Assembly (NCBI GenBank): GCA_017428265.1
Contig: JAFRRD010000030.1
Span: 1 to 51,046, forward strand
Direction: 5' to 3'
Source of the DNA: Lachnospiraceae bacterium
GTDB lineage: Bacteria > Bacillota > Clostridia > Lachnospirales > Lachnospiraceae
DNA: 51,046 bases
Under the pieces are notes generated by a model. That model was not told the origin of the DNA. It saw nothing but the letters and a program-made list of their open reading frames with translations, and did not search any database. Positions 31,048 through 40,235 of the stretch are shown in pieces; positions within the stretch are counted from its first letter, which is position 1, and each line of letters begins with the position of its first letter. The position numbers and the translations under genes were made by a program.

Positions 31048-32694
31048 ATGAAGATCCTGGTCAGCGCCTGCCTTTTGGGCGTGAATTGCAAATACGACGG
31101 CGGCAATAACCGCAACGAAGCACTTGTCCGTCTGCTCGAAGAGCATGAGCTGCACACGGTCTGTCCGGAAGTCCTGGGTGGCCTGCCCTCTCCGCGCGAT
31201 CCGGCGGAGATCAGAAACGGCACCGTCGTCTGCGAAGACGGCCGGAGCGTTGACGAAGCCTTCCGCGCCGGTGCAGCCGCAGGCCTTGCGCTCGCCCGCA
31301 CGGTCCGGCCCGACCTCGTGATCCTGAAAAGCCGGAGCCCGAGCTGCGGTGCCGGCGAGATCTACGACGGGACGTTTACCCATACCCGCATCCCCGGAGA
31401 CGGCGTGTTCGCCGCACTTTGCCGCGCTGAAGGCTTCCGCGTGGTCACCGAAGAAGAGGCGCCCGCCGTGCTTTCCGAGAACATACTGCCGGCGGAGGAC
31501 GCCGCGCCGCAGAAAGGCCCTGCCATGACTGAAAAACTCTACTACGCAGACTCCCATCTGTTTGATTTCGAAGCCGAAGTCCTGTCCTGCGAAAAGGAGA
31601 AGGACGGCTGGGCCACCGTGCTGGACCGGACGGCCTTCTATCCCGAAGGCGGCGGCCAGCCGAGCGACCAGGGCACGCTTGACGGCGTCTTTGTCAGTTT
31701 CGTCAAGGAGCGCGACGGCGTCATTTACCACTGCACGAACGCTCCGCTCCCTGCCGGGACGCGGATCCGCGGGCTCATCGACCGGGAGCGGCGCCTCGAC
31801 GTCATGTGCCAGCACTCCGGCGAGCATATCGTGAGCGGCCTCATCTGCCGGAGCCATTCCTGCGACAACGTGGGCTTTCACATCAGCGACGACTTCGTCA
31901 CGATCGATTTCAACACACAGATCAGCCGCGAAGACCTTGTCCCGCTTGAGGACGAGGCGAACCGCCTGATCCGCGAAAACCTCCCCGTGCGCTGCTTCTG
32001 GCCCGATGCAGAGGAACTTGCTGCGACCGACTACCGCAGCAAGAAGGCCTTGAGCGGCGACGTCCGCCTCGTGGAATTCCCACAGGCAGACCTCTGCGCC
32101 TGCTGCGGCACGCATGTGGCAACCACCGGCGAGATCGGCCTCATCAGGCTGATCGACTGCGAACCGCACCGGGGCGGCGTCCGCATCCGGATGGTCTGCG
32201 GAGCCAGGGCGCTCCGCTATGTCAGGACCATCAGTGAAGAAAACCGAAAGGTCTCGGTCCTTCTGTCCGCCAAAGAAGAGGCGACCGGCGCCGCAGCCGC
32301 GCGAGTTTTAAAGGAGCTGTCGCAGCGCAAGGAACGCATGGCCGTCATGGAGACCGCCTGGGTGGAAGGCCGCGCCGCCGCCTTTTCAGGCAAAGGCAAC
32401 GTCCTCCTGCTCGAGCAGAACATGGATCCGAACAGCACGAGACGCCTTGCCAGCGAGCTGATGAAGACCTGCGGCGGCTTCGCCGGCGTCCTCTCCGACT
32501 GCGGCGAGGACGGCATCCGCTACGCCTTCGGTAAGGAAGGCGGCGACCTCAGGACACTCACAGCAGCGCTCAACAGCGCATTTTCCGGACGGGGCGGCGG
32601 CAAGCCCGACTTCGTCCAGGGCACCCTGCACGGAAAGACCGGCGAGATCAGCCGGACGGTCCGCACTTATTTCCCCGACCTGATCACGGAATGA
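31048..32694 (+). CDS. DUF523 protein fused to an AlaX-like alanyl-tRNA editing protein
   Basis: Residues 1-150 are a DUF523 domain: MKILVSACLLGVNCKYDGGN, CPEVLGGLPSPRDPAEI, LKSRSPSCG. Residues 160-548 resemble long AlaX/AlaRS editing proteins: YPEGGGQPSDQGTL, zinc motifs HSGEH (His256, His260) and CCGTH (Cys352, His356), then a C-terminal DHHA1-like domain (GGGKPDFVQG). The second part would hydrolyse mischarged Ser- or Gly-tRNA(Ala). DUF523 is unassigned. A Met at 160 (nt 31525) follows AAAGG by eight bases, so a separate AlaX protein may also be made. GGAGG precedes the first ATG. Confidence 0.88.
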   Translation: MKILVSACLLGVNCKYDGGNNRNEALVRLLEEHELHTVCPEVLGGLPSPRDPAEIRNGTVVCEDGRSVDEAFRAGAAAGLALARTVRPDLVILKSRSPSCGAGEIYDGTFTHTRIPGDGVFAALCRAEGFRVVTEEEAPAVLSENILPAEDAAPQKGPAMTEKLYYADSHLFDFEAEVLSCEKEKDGWATVLDRTAFYPEGGGQPSDQGTLDGVFVSFVKERDGVIYHCTNAPLPAGTRIRGLIDRERRLDVMCQHSGEHIVSGLICRSHSCDNVGFHISDDFVTIDFNTQISREDLVPLEDEANRLIRENLPVRCFWPDAEELAATDYRSKKALSGDVRLVEFPQADLCACCGTHVATTGEIGLIRLIDCEPHRGGVRIRMVCGARALRYVRTISEENRKVSVLLSAKEEATGAAAARVLKELSQRKERMAVMETAWVEGRAAAFSGKGNVLLLEQNMDPNSTRRLASELMKTCGGFAGVLSDCGEDGIRYAFGKEGGDLRTLTAALNSAFSGRGGGKPDFVQGTLHGKTGEISRTVRTYFPDLITE

Positions 32695-32720
32695 CCCGTA
32701 TATATTAAAAGGAGGCAGCT

Positions 32721-33746
32721 ATGAAGACCGTCACCCTCGGCCGCACCGGCATCACCACCCCGCAGAACGCTTTCGGCGCCCTGCCCATCCAGCGCGTTTC
32801 CGTCGACTACGCCGTCATGCTCCTGCGCAAGGCGTACGAAGGCGGCATGACCTTCTTTGATACCGCCCGTGCCTATACGGACAGCGAGGTCAAGCTCGGC
32901 ATCGCTTTCGAAGGCATGCGCGACAAAGTTTTCATCGCCTCCAAGACCCACGCAGGGGATCCGGAGGCCGCCCGGAAAGAACTTGAGATCACGCTGACCA
33001 ACCTGAAGACCGACTATCTGGACCTTTACCAGTTCCACCAGGCGCCGCAGTGCTTTATGCCCGGCGACGGCACCGGCATGTACGAATTCATGCTGGAAGC
33101 CAAAGAGCAGGGAAAGATCCGTCACATCGGCATCACGGCGCACAAGATCGGCGTGGCGGAGGAGGTTGTCGCGAGCGGCCTCTACGAGACGCTGCAGTAC
33201 CCCTTCAACTACCTGGCCACGAAACGCGAATTTGCCCTGGTCAATGCCTGCAAAGAAGCCGGCATGGGCTTCATCGCCATGAAAGGCCTGTCCGGCGGCC
33301 TGCTGACCAACGCCAAGGCCTGCATGGCCTTCATGTCGCAGTTTGACCACGTTCTGCCCATCTGGGGCATCCAGCGCGAAAGTGAGCTCGACGAATGGCT
33401 GGCTTTCTTTGAAAAGGAAGCCGTCATGGACGAGGAGACCGCGGCCGTCATCGCAAAGGACAAAGCGGAGCTCGGCGGTGATTTCTGCCGGAGCTGCGGC
33501 TACTGCGCCCCCTGCACCGTGGACATCGAGATCCGCAACTGTGCCCGTATGAGCCAGCTGATCCGCCGCGCACCGTCGGAAGATTATCTCTCCCCGGCCT
33601 GGCAGGCCAAGATGGAAATGATCGAATCCTGCATCGGCTGCGGCGTCTGCATGACCCGCTGCCCGTACGAGCTGAACATTCCCGAACTGCTCCGGAAAAA
33701 CCTGGAAGACTACCGCCGGATCATTTCCGGAGAAGTCAAGATCTGA
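32721..33746 (+). CDS. Aldo/keto reductase with ferredoxin-type iron-sulfur domain
   Basis: The 341-residue protein has an aldo/keto-reductase barrel (1-250) with FFDTARAYTDSE, the lysine in FIASKTHAG and the histidine in LYQFHQA, and a C-terminal domain with CRSCGYCAPC and CIGCGVCMTRCPYELNIPEL, the latter able to bind a 4Fe-4S cluster. Such fusions are common in anaerobes and probably take electrons from an iron-sulfur route. The substrate is unknown. AAAGGAGG precedes the ATG; the gene lies 26 bases after the AlaX fusion and may share its transcript. Confidence 0.9.
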   Translation: MKTVTLGRTGITTPQNAFGALPIQRVSVDYAVMLLRKAYEGGMTFFDTARAYTDSEVKLGIAFEGMRDKVFIASKTHAGDPEAARKELEITLTNLKTDYLDLYQFHQAPQCFMPGDGTGMYEFMLEAKEQGKIRHIGITAHKIGVAEEVVASGLYETLQYPFNYLATKREFALVNACKEAGMGFIAMKGLSGGLLTNAKACMAFMSQFDHVLPIWGIQRESELDEWLAFFEKEAVMDEETAAVIAKDKAELGGDFCRSCGYCAPCTVDIEIRNCARMSQLIRRAPSEDYLSPAWQAKMEMIESCIGCGVCMTRCPYELNIPELLRKNLEDYRRIISGEVKI

Positions 33747-33792
33747 ACTTAAAGACAGGCGCGGCCCTGCCGCTGCCGCACGAGGAATTCCC

Positions 33793-35022
33793 ATGAAACC
33801 CTTTTCCCGCAGCATTCGCCGGCTGAGCGCTTCGGCGCTCGCCCTCCTTCTTGCCCTGCAGCTTTCCGGCTGCAGCTGGTTCTTCATGCCCGGACCGGTG
33901 ATCATTACCGGGGAAGAGACCGCAGCGTCTTCCGTTTCCGAACCCTCCTCCGAAACAGAGGAACCGTCCGGATCCGTCAGTGAAAGCACATCGCCTCCGG
34001 AGACACCGATCGCCTCAGACACGACCGAAGATTCTTCCGGGGAGAGTTCTTCGGATCCTTCCGCTGACGTTCCGACCGACGAAAGCTCCGAAGCCACGGA
34101 AGCCTTTACGGTCGACTATTTCCGGATACCGGAATGCCTGCGCGCCATTGCCTCCGACGCCGTATTCGTTGACGCCTGCAATGTGATCAGCGCCTGCCTT
34201 GCCTACAGGACCTCGGCAAAGGTCAGCTGTGCAAAAGAGGATGCCGGCCGCGTGGTCTACATCGCGGATACGCTCTGCCCGCTGCTTAAGGCCTTCACCG
34301 ATATCAGCAAGGATTCCTTGGAAAACGGCGAATTCAGCTGGAAATTCTATGTGGACAAGGTGGCCTTCGCCATTGTCCGGGCTGAATTCGAGGCGCAGGT
34401 CGCCGCCTATATCGAGCCTTTCCTCGATCCCGTCTATAATGAAACAGAGCGCGCCCTCCTGATCTACCACGCCTACACGGCGCCGGCAACATACAATTAC
34501 GAGATCATCTCCGGCACCTTCAAGATGCACACCGAAGCCGAGCAGCACCGCATCCACTCCGCCTACGCCGGGATCATGGACCACACCGGCGTCTGCCACG
34601 ATCTTGCCGGCGGCATGACCTTCCTCTTCATCCAGGCCGGTTTCAACGCCTGCCGCGTCTCCGTGATCAATGCGAAGGACGAACATTCCTGGACACTGCT
34701 CGAACTGGGCGGCCGCTACACCTACTGTGACGCGACCTGGGACGTCGGCGGATACTTCTCCTTCTTCGGCAACTCCTCCGGCGAGCGCACGACCAAGATC
34801 GGCGGTGAATTCCTGCTGGCGCAAATGAATATCTACGATTACAACGCTCCGGAACATTTTGACATCATCAATCCCGGATTTGCGCAGGTGCAGGATTTTT
34901 CCTATTCCCGGCTTATCCGGGGCACGCCCCTGTCCCTGACGATCGATACCGATGCCACGCCGCACAAGCTGATCTTTACCTCCAGAAATGCCAGCGACAG
35001 GCTTGTCATCCCCTGCCCGTAA
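33793..35022 (+). CDS. Lipoprotein with transglutaminase-like domain
   Basis: The 409-residue protein starts with a lipoprotein signal ending LQLSGC (Cys27), then a Ser/Glu/Thr-rich linker (about 38-108) that spans the cell wall, then a globular part with a transglutaminase-like core: HTGVCHDLAGGMTFLFIQAG with Cys268, KDEHSWTLLEL with His298, and YCDATWDVGG with Asp313, a complete Cys-His-Asp triad. Surface cysteine-protease or crosslinking activity is plausible. GAGGAAT precedes the ATG. A terminator follows. Confidence 0.85.
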   Translation: MKPFSRSIRRLSASALALLLALQLSGCSWFFMPGPVIITGEETAASSVSEPSSETEEPSGSVSESTSPPETPIASDTTEDSSGESSSDPSADVPTDESSEATEAFTVDYFRIPECLRAIASDAVFVDACNVISACLAYRTSAKVSCAKEDAGRVVYIADTLCPLLKAFTDISKDSLENGEFSWKFYVDKVAFAIVRAEFEAQVAAYIEPFLDPVYNETERALLIYHAYTAPATYNYEIISGTFKMHTEAEQHRIHSAYAGIMDHTGVCHDLAGGMTFLFIQAGFNACRVSVINAKDEHSWTLLELGGRYTYCDATWDVGGYFSFFGNSSGERTTKIGGEFLLAQMNIYDYNAPEHFDIINPGFAQVQDFSYSRLIRGTPLSLTIDTDATPHKLIFTSRNASDRLVIPCP

Positions 35023-35032
35023 GCATAAAGAA

Positions 35033-35060
35033 AAAGGGCTCCGGTTTCCCGGAGTCCTTT
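35033..35060. terminator. Bidirectional terminator between the lipoprotein gene and gdhA
   Basis: aaagggctccgg (35033-35044) pairs with ccggagtccttt (35049-35060) with one G-U pair and a TTTC loop; A and T runs lie on both sides. Confidence 0.85.
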
Positions 35061-35082
35061 TTTCTTTCCTGTCTCAGGCAGC

Positions 35083-36435
35083 TTAGAAGATGCCCTGGCA
35101 CATCATGGCATCCGCAACCTTCTGGAAACCGGCCAGGTTCGCGCCGGCAACCAGGTCGTAACCCAGACCGTAGCGTTCCGCAGCTTCCGCGGAGGCTTTG
35201 TAGATGTTGGTCATGATCTTGTGCATCTTGGCATCGACTTCTTCGGCATCCCAGTACAGGCGAGCGGAGTTCTGCGCCATTTCCAGTTCGGAGACGGACA
35301 CGCCGCAGGCGTTAACAGCCTTGGAAGGGGCAACCAGCAGGTGCTTCTGTTCTTTCAGGAAGACCAGAGCATCGTTGGTGGTGGGCATATTCGCGACTTC
35401 GATGTAGTACTTCACGCCGCTGGCAGCGATCTTCTTCGCTTCTTCCATTCTGACATCGTTCTGGATGGCAGCAGGCATGTAGACGTCGACGTCCTTGACG
35501 CCCCAGCACTTCTGGCCTTCGACGAACTCGCAGCCGAACTTCTCCGCATAAGGTTTGCAGTGCATGGGATCTTTCGCACGCATCTCAAGGATGTAGTTGA
35601 GCTTCTCTTCGGTGACGATGCCTTCCGGATCGTGGACGTAGCCGTCAGGACCTGCGAAGTAGGTGACCGCAGCGCCGAGCTCGGCAGCCTTCTTCATGAT
35701 GCCCCATGCCACGTTGCCGAAACCGCTGATGGCAAGCTTCTTGCCGGCGATTTCCAGGCCGTCATGCTTCAGGACTTCCTGCAGATAGTACACAGCGCCG
35801 TAGCCGGTCGCTTCGGGACGAAGGATGGAACCGCCGGTCTTGATGTCCTTGCCGGTCATGGCACCCAGCTCCGCAGCGCCTTTGATGCGGCGATACTGGC
35901 CGTACAGATAGCCGATCTCACGTCCGCCGACACCCACGTCACCGGCCGGAACGTCAACATCGGGACCGATGTGGCGGATCAGCTCGGTCATATAGGCCTG
36001 GCAGAAACGCATGACTTCGCCGTCGCTCTTGCCGCGGGGATCGAAGTCGGAACCGCCCTTGCAGCCGCCGATCGGCAGGCCGGTCAGAGCATCTTTGAAG
36101 ATCTGTTCGAAACCAAGGAACTTCATGGTGTCGAGCGTGACGTTGGAAGCAAAACGAAGACCTCCCTTGTACGGACCAAGGGCCGCGTTGAACTGTACGC
36201 GGTAGCCACGGTTGACATGGTACTTCAGCTGGTCATCCATCCAGACAACACGGAATTCGATCGTGCGTTCCGGTTCGACCATACGTTCCAGCAGGCTGGC
36301 GGCTTCATACTCGGGATGAGCATCGATAAGCGGCTCGACGGAAGAAAGAACTTCCTCTACGGTCTGAAGGAAAAGCGGCTCATTTGCGTTCTTGGCCTTG
36401 GTTTCGGCAAGAACTCTTTCAAGATAAGCATTCAT
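35083..36435 (-). CDS. gdhA: NADP-type glutamate dehydrogenase
   Basis: The enzyme interconverts 2-oxoglutarate plus ammonium and glutamate. The 450-residue chain is the usual size of the hexameric small GDH, with NRGYRVQFNAALGPYKGGLR, the catalytic-lysine region GGCKGGSDFDP, DVPAGDVGVGGREIG, a Rossmann motif AISGFGNVAWG and the C-terminal NLAGFQKVADAM. The N-terminal pattern is that of the NADP-dependent, biosynthetic subfamily; cofactor choice is inferred from it. AGGAGG lies 11 bases before the ATG. Together with glnA it can assimilate ammonium. Confidence 0.95.
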   Translation of the reverse strand: MNAYLERVLAETKAKNANEPLFLQTVEEVLSSVEPLIDAHPEYEAASLLERMVEPERTIEFRVVWMDDQLKYHVNRGYRVQFNAALGPYKGGLRFASNVTLDTMKFLGFEQIFKDALTGLPIGGCKGGSDFDPRGKSDGEVMRFCQAYMTELIRHIGPDVDVPAGDVGVGGREIGYLYGQYRRIKGAAELGAMTGKDIKTGGSILRPEATGYGAVYYLQEVLKHDGLEIAGKKLAISGFGNVAWGIMKKAAELGAAVTYFAGPDGYVHDPEGIVTEEKLNYILEMRAKDPMHCKPYAEKFGCEFVEGQKCWGVKDVDVYMPAAIQNDVRMEEAKKIAASGVKYYIEVANMPTTNDALVFLKEQKHLLVAPSKAVNACGVSVSELEMAQNSARLYWDAEEVDAKMHKIMTNIYKASAEAAERYGLGYDLVAGANLAGFQKVADAMMCQGIF

Positions 36436-36498
36436 AACAAAAATTGCCTCCTGTGAAATAATGTTATGCGGTTTTCAGTGCCTTTTCTCACTGTAATT

Positions 36499-36527
36499 AT
36501 CATAGCACGCCCGCGGCGCAAAGTCAC
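36499..36527 (-). promoter_or_regulatory. Putative gdhA promoter
   Basis: Minus strand GTGACT (36527-36522), 17-bp spacer, TATGAT (36504-36499) with an upstream TGC extension. The leader is about 57 bases. Confidence 0.5.
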
Positions 36528-36674
36528 TTTTAAATCGTTAAAAAAACGCGCGGCAACATTATTTTCTTAACCATTTATCAACACTATCTTACGCGTTTAT
36601 AGCAAGGCGCCGGGTCATAAACGAAATGTTATCGCTTTGGGCCCGGCGGCGGTTCGTATTTATAGGGACGGCGC

Positions 36675-38033
36675 TTACATCCAGATGAGCCAGACCAGCA
36701 GATAGCCCGTGATCACGGCGGTCAGGGTGAAGGGTACGCCGTACTTCATGAAGGCGGAGGACTTTACCTCATAGCCCTCCTTGCGCAGGATGCCGAGGGC
36801 CGCGATGTTGGCGGAGGCGCCGATCGGGGTCAGGTTGCCGCCGAGCGTTGCGCCGACGAGCAGGCCGAAATACAACAGGTTCGGATGGATGCCGGCGCCG
36901 GCTTCGTTCAGCCGCGCCGTGACCACCGCCACGATCGGCAGCATGGTCGCCGTGTAGGGGATGTTGTCGATGAAGGCCGAAAGGAGCACGCTGATCCAGA
37001 CGATGACCGTGTAGATGAGGAAGACCGACCAGCGGCTGCCGCTGCCGGAAAGCCCCGCGAGCAGGCTCCCGATGAGGTCGATGACGCCTGCGCGGCTGAT
37101 GCCGCCGATCACGACGAAGAGTCCCATCAGCAGGACCACGGTGTAGTAGTCGATCTCCTTCAGGGCGGCTTTGGCCATGTCGAAGGACTTATCCTTAATC
37201 ACGCGGCGCATGATGCCGATCAGGAAGAAAAGCATGCAGATCAGGCCGTTCGTGATGTCCGGTTTGTAAAACTGCCCGGGCTCGGCATTGCTTTGATAAG
37301 GAATGAAGGAGACCGCGATCAGCGCCAGGACCGTCAGGCCCAGCAGCCAGGTCGGGACCTTGTCCTCGACCTCGGTCCGGTGCGATTCGCCGATGTACTG
37401 GTCATCCTTGCGGAACATCCAGTAAATGACGGCGGCGGCCGCAAGCGCGCCGGCTTCGGTCACCCAGAACATGCCGGCCCTGCCTTCCACGAAGAAGAAA
37501 TCCATGAAGTCCAGGTTGGCGGCCTTGCCGAGCAGGATCGAGGTGGTGTCGCCCACCAGCGTGGCGGCGCCCTGGAGGTTGGAGGAGACAGAGATGCAGA
37601 TGATCGGTGCGACCGGGGAGATCTGGAGGCGCTTGCACACCGCGAGCGCGACCGGCGCCACCATCAGGACCGTTGCGACGTTGTCCACGAAGGCGGAAAT
37701 GACGCCGGCGAACAGGGACAGCACCACGATCAGCCATTTGACGCTGTGCACGCGGCCGATCAGCTTGTCGGAAAGGCGCTGCGGCATCTGGGATTCGATG
37801 AAGAGGAAAACGGTCCCCATCGTCCCGACGATCATCATCAGCACGTTCCAGTCGATCTCCGTGAGGGCCTCGCCGAAGGAGTAGGAATAATCCGGAAAGA
37901 TCCCGAAGAGCCCCACCGCGACAAAGATGAGGGCGCTGAAGACCGCAATGTACGGGCGGATCTTCTGCATCGAGAACATGAAAATGTAGGTCAGAACAAA
38001 CAGAATAAGGGCAAATATCGTACTGGTATTCAT
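36675..38033 (-). CDS. ArsB/NhaD/SLC13-type ion transporter
   Basis: The 452-residue protein has 11-12 membrane segments and the superfamily's two inverted signatures: AFVDNVATVLMVAPVALAVC with SSNLQGAATLVGDTTSILLG in the first half, and AFIDNIPYTATMLPIVAVVT with GATLGGNLTPIGASANIAAL in the second. Relatives move Na+/H+, arsenite or dicarboxylates, and the closest look is the ArsB/P-protein group; the substrate cannot be told from sequence. No arsenic genes are nearby. AGGAG lies 13 bases before the ATG. Confidence 0.88.
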   Translation of the reverse strand: MNTSTIFALILFVLTYIFMFSMQKIRPYIAVFSALIFVAVGLFGIFPDYSYSFGEALTEIDWNVLMMIVGTMGTVFLFIESQMPQRLSDKLIGRVHSVKWLIVVLSLFAGVISAFVDNVATVLMVAPVALAVCKRLQISPVAPIICISVSSNLQGAATLVGDTTSILLGKAANLDFMDFFFVEGRAGMFWVTEAGALAAAAVIYWMFRKDDQYIGESHRTEVEDKVPTWLLGLTVLALIAVSFIPYQSNAEPGQFYKPDITNGLICMLFFLIGIMRRVIKDKSFDMAKAALKEIDYYTVVLLMGLFVVIGGISRAGVIDLIGSLLAGLSGSGSRWSVFLIYTVIVWISVLLSAFIDNIPYTATMLPIVAVVTARLNEAGAGIHPNLLYFGLLVGATLGGNLTPIGASANIAALGILRKEGYEVKSSAFMKYGVPFTLTAVITGYLLVWLIWM

Positions 38034-38116
38034 AGGCAGATCTTAACTCCTGACAAGAGTGGCTCTATTGTACCATGGTCGCAGCGGGTCTTGGCAAGCA
38101 GTTTCGAAGTTGCCGC

Positions 38117-38144
38117 AAAAAAACGCCGCAATCCCTGATGCGGC
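38117..38144 (-). terminator. Minus-strand terminator upstream of the transporter promoter
   Basis: gccgca (38125-38130) pairs with tgcggc (38139-38144); seven A on the plus strand (38117-38123) become a T run on minus. No annotated minus gene lies just upstream, so it may insulate the transporter gene from antisense transcription of dxr. Confidence 0.5.
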
Positions 38145-38167
38145 AAGGGTTTGCGCGGTTTTGCCCG

Positions 38168-38196
38168 TTGTGATTTATGTATGACTTTGTTATAAT
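38168..38196 (+). promoter_or_regulatory. dxr promoter
   Basis: TTGTGA (38168-38173), 17-bp spacer, TATAAT (38191-38196). The leader is about 30 bases. Confidence 0.7.
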
Positions 38197-38233
38197 AGGG
38201 GAGCATCAGAATACCCTGTGAAAGGCGTTTTCC

Positions 38234-39373
38234 ATGAAAAACATCTCTGTCATCGGTTCCACCGGTTCCATCGGGACCCAGACCCTGGACGTCGTCCGCC
38301 GTCTGGGCGGTTTCCGCGTGACTGCGCTCGCAGCCTGGTCCAGCGTCGACAGGATCGAGGCGCAGGCGCGGGAGTTCCTCCCGCTCCTGGTCTGCCTCTA
38401 CGATGAAAAGGCGGCTGCAGAGCTTGCGGTCCGCCTTGCGGATACCGATATCCGGGTGGTCTCCGGGGAGGAAGGGCTGGAGGAGGCGGCTGCCGGCGTG
38501 CCGGCGGATATCGTTTCCCTGTCTCTTCTCGGGATGATCGGGATCCGCCCGACCCTCGCCGCGATCCGTGCCGGAAGGGACTGTGCCTTTGCCAACAAGG
38601 AGACTCTCGTCTGCGCGGGGCATCTGATCATGCCTGTCGTAAAGAAATACGGCGTCCGCTTCCTGCCTGTCGACAGCGAGCACGGCGCCGTGTTCCAATG
38701 CCTGCAGGGCGAAGATCCGGCACGGATCGCGCGCCTGCTCATTACGGCCTCGGGCGGGCCGTTCCGCGGACGGACGAAGGCCGAACTCGCTGCCGTCACC
38801 CCGGCCGACGCCCTGAAGCACCCCAACTGGACCATGGGTGCGAAGATCACGATCGACTCCTCCACCCTCGTCAACAAGGGTCTGGAGGTCATGGAGGCGC
38901 ATCACCTCTTCGGCGTGCCCTATGATAAGATCGAGGCTGCGATCCATCCCCAGAGCGTCATCCATTCGATGGTCGAATTCACCGACGGCTCCGTCAAGGC
39001 ACAGCTGGCCGTGCCGGACATGCGGCTGCCCATCGAATATGCTCTGACATACCCCGACCGCGGGCCGGCCGTCGCTGCGCCGCTTGATTTTATGAACATG
39101 CCGCCTCTTACCTTCGAGGCGCCGGATACCGAAAATTTCCCGGGCCTGGCTCTTGCCTATGAAGCCGGGCGAACCGGCGGAACGCTCCCGACGGTCTACA
39201 ACGCCGCAAATGAGTGGGCCGTGGCGCAGTTCCTGGCCGGAAAGATCGGCTACCTCGACATCGCCGGCAGCATCGAAAATGCCATGCGGGCCCACACCGT
39301 CATACCGGATCCGGACCTGGACACCGTCCTCGCCGCGGAAAGCTGGACAAGAGAATATCTGGAAAAGGGGTAA
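38234..39373 (+). CDS. dxr: 1-deoxy-D-xylulose 5-phosphate reductoisomerase
   Basis: This enzyme converts 1-deoxyxylulose 5-phosphate to 2-C-methylerythritol 4-phosphate with NADPH, the second step of the MEP isoprenoid pathway. The 379-residue chain shows the NADPH motif VIGSTGSIGTQTLDVV (6-21), FANKETLVCAG, metal-binding PVDSEHGAVFQCLQG, ITASGGPFRG, the NWTMGAKITIDSSTLVNKGL signature and AIHPQSVIHSMVEF. It stands alone rather than in the common cdsA-dxr-rseP cluster. AAAGG lies eight bases before the ATG. Its stop codon lies inside the shared terminator with rsmI. Confidence 0.97.
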   Translation: MKNISVIGSTGSIGTQTLDVVRRLGGFRVTALAAWSSVDRIEAQAREFLPLLVCLYDEKAAAELAVRLADTDIRVVSGEEGLEEAAAGVPADIVSLSLLGMIGIRPTLAAIRAGRDCAFANKETLVCAGHLIMPVVKKYGVRFLPVDSEHGAVFQCLQGEDPARIARLLITASGGPFRGRTKAELAAVTPADALKHPNWTMGAKITIDSSTLVNKGLEVMEAHHLFGVPYDKIEAAIHPQSVIHSMVEFTDGSVKAQLAVPDMRLPIEYALTYPDRGPAVAAPLDFMNMPPLTFEAPDTENFPGLALAYEAGRTGGTLPTVYNAANEWAVAQFLAGKIGYLDIAGSIENAMRAHTVIPDPDLDTVLAAESWTREYLEKG

Positions 39374-39394
39374 GGCCTTCGCCTTACCCCTTTT
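39363..39394. terminator. Shared bidirectional terminator of dxr and rsmI
   Basis: aaaaggggtaaggc (39363-39376) pairs perfectly over 14 bp with gccttacccctttt (39381-39394), loop CTTC. Both stop codons (dxr TAA 39371-39373, rsmI TAA 39386-39384) lie inside the stem. Confidence 0.92.
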
Positions 39395-40235
39395 CTTCTT
39401 CGAGCAGTCCCTGATAGATCTCCCGGCGGCTCGTGCCCCGGTCTTCGGCCATGCGTTTCATGGCCTCTTTTTTGTCCAGTCCCTCGTCCAGGTACTGCTG
39501 TAGATGTTCCGTCAGGGAAATGCCGCTCCAGCGCGCGGCGCCTTCCGCGGCCGCCTCCTCTTCGGACAGTCCCTCCAGCACCAGCACGTACTCGCCGCGC
39601 GGTTCATTTTCCGTCCAGTAAACGATCGCCTCCGGCAGCGTGGTCCACACAGCTTCCTCGTGGACCTTCGTCAACTCGCGGCAGATGCAGATCCGCCGGG
39701 CGCCGAGCACCTCCTCCAGCAGCTTCAGCGTCTTCAGCAGCCGGTGCGGGGCTTCGTAAAGGATGACGGTCCGCCGCTCGCTTGCCAGCGACGCCAGCAC
39801 AGCCTTTCTTTCCCTGGCCTCCTGCGGCAGAAAGCCTTCGAAGACGAAGCGCCGCGAGGGAAAGCCCGAAACCGAAAGCGCCGTGATGAGGGCACAGGCC
39901 CCCGGAAGAGAGGTGACCGTCACGCCGCTTTCGTGGCAGCGGCGCACCAGGACCTCGCCGGGATCGGAGATCGACGGCGTGCCCGCATCGGTGATGAGGG
40001 CGATATTTTTTCCGTCCAGAAGAAGGCCGAGGAGTTCCTCCGCCTTTTCGTATTTATTGTGCTCGTGATAACTCGTCAGAGGCCTGTCGATGCCGTAATA
40101 GTCCAGGAGCCCGCGGCTGTGGCGGGTGTCCTCCGCCGCGATCAGATCCACGGCCGCGAGGGTCTCTTTCACCCGCTCCGTGATGTCGCCGCGGTTGCCG
40201 ATCGGCGTCGCGCACAGATACAGTGTTCCGCTCAT
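39384..40235 (-). CDS. rsmI: 16S rRNA (cytidine1402-2'-O)-methyltransferase
   Basis: RsmI methylates the ribose of C1402 in the decoding centre using S-adenosylmethionine. The 283-residue protein has the tetrapyrrole-methylase fold with LYLCATPIGNRGDITERV, AEDTRHSRGLL, ITDAGTPSISDPGEVLVRRC, SLPGACALITALSVSG and the RELTKVHEE segment. It is last in the gmk-like-holB-ricT-trmN6-rsmI operon and overlaps trmN6 by four bases (ATGA). AGGAG lies seven bases before the ATG. Confidence 0.96.
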   Translation of the reverse strand: MSGTLYLCATPIGNRGDITERVKETLAAVDLIAAEDTRHSRGLLDYYGIDRPLTSYHEHNKYEKAEELLGLLLDGKNIALITDAGTPSISDPGEVLVRRCHESGVTVTSLPGACALITALSVSGFPSRRFVFEGFLPQEARERKAVLASLASERRTVILYEAPHRLLKTLKLLEEVLGARRICICRELTKVHEEAVWTTLPEAIVYWTENEPRGEYVLVLEGLSEEEAAAEGAARWSGISLTEHLQQYLDEGLDKKEAMKRMAEDRGTSRREIYQGLLEEEKG

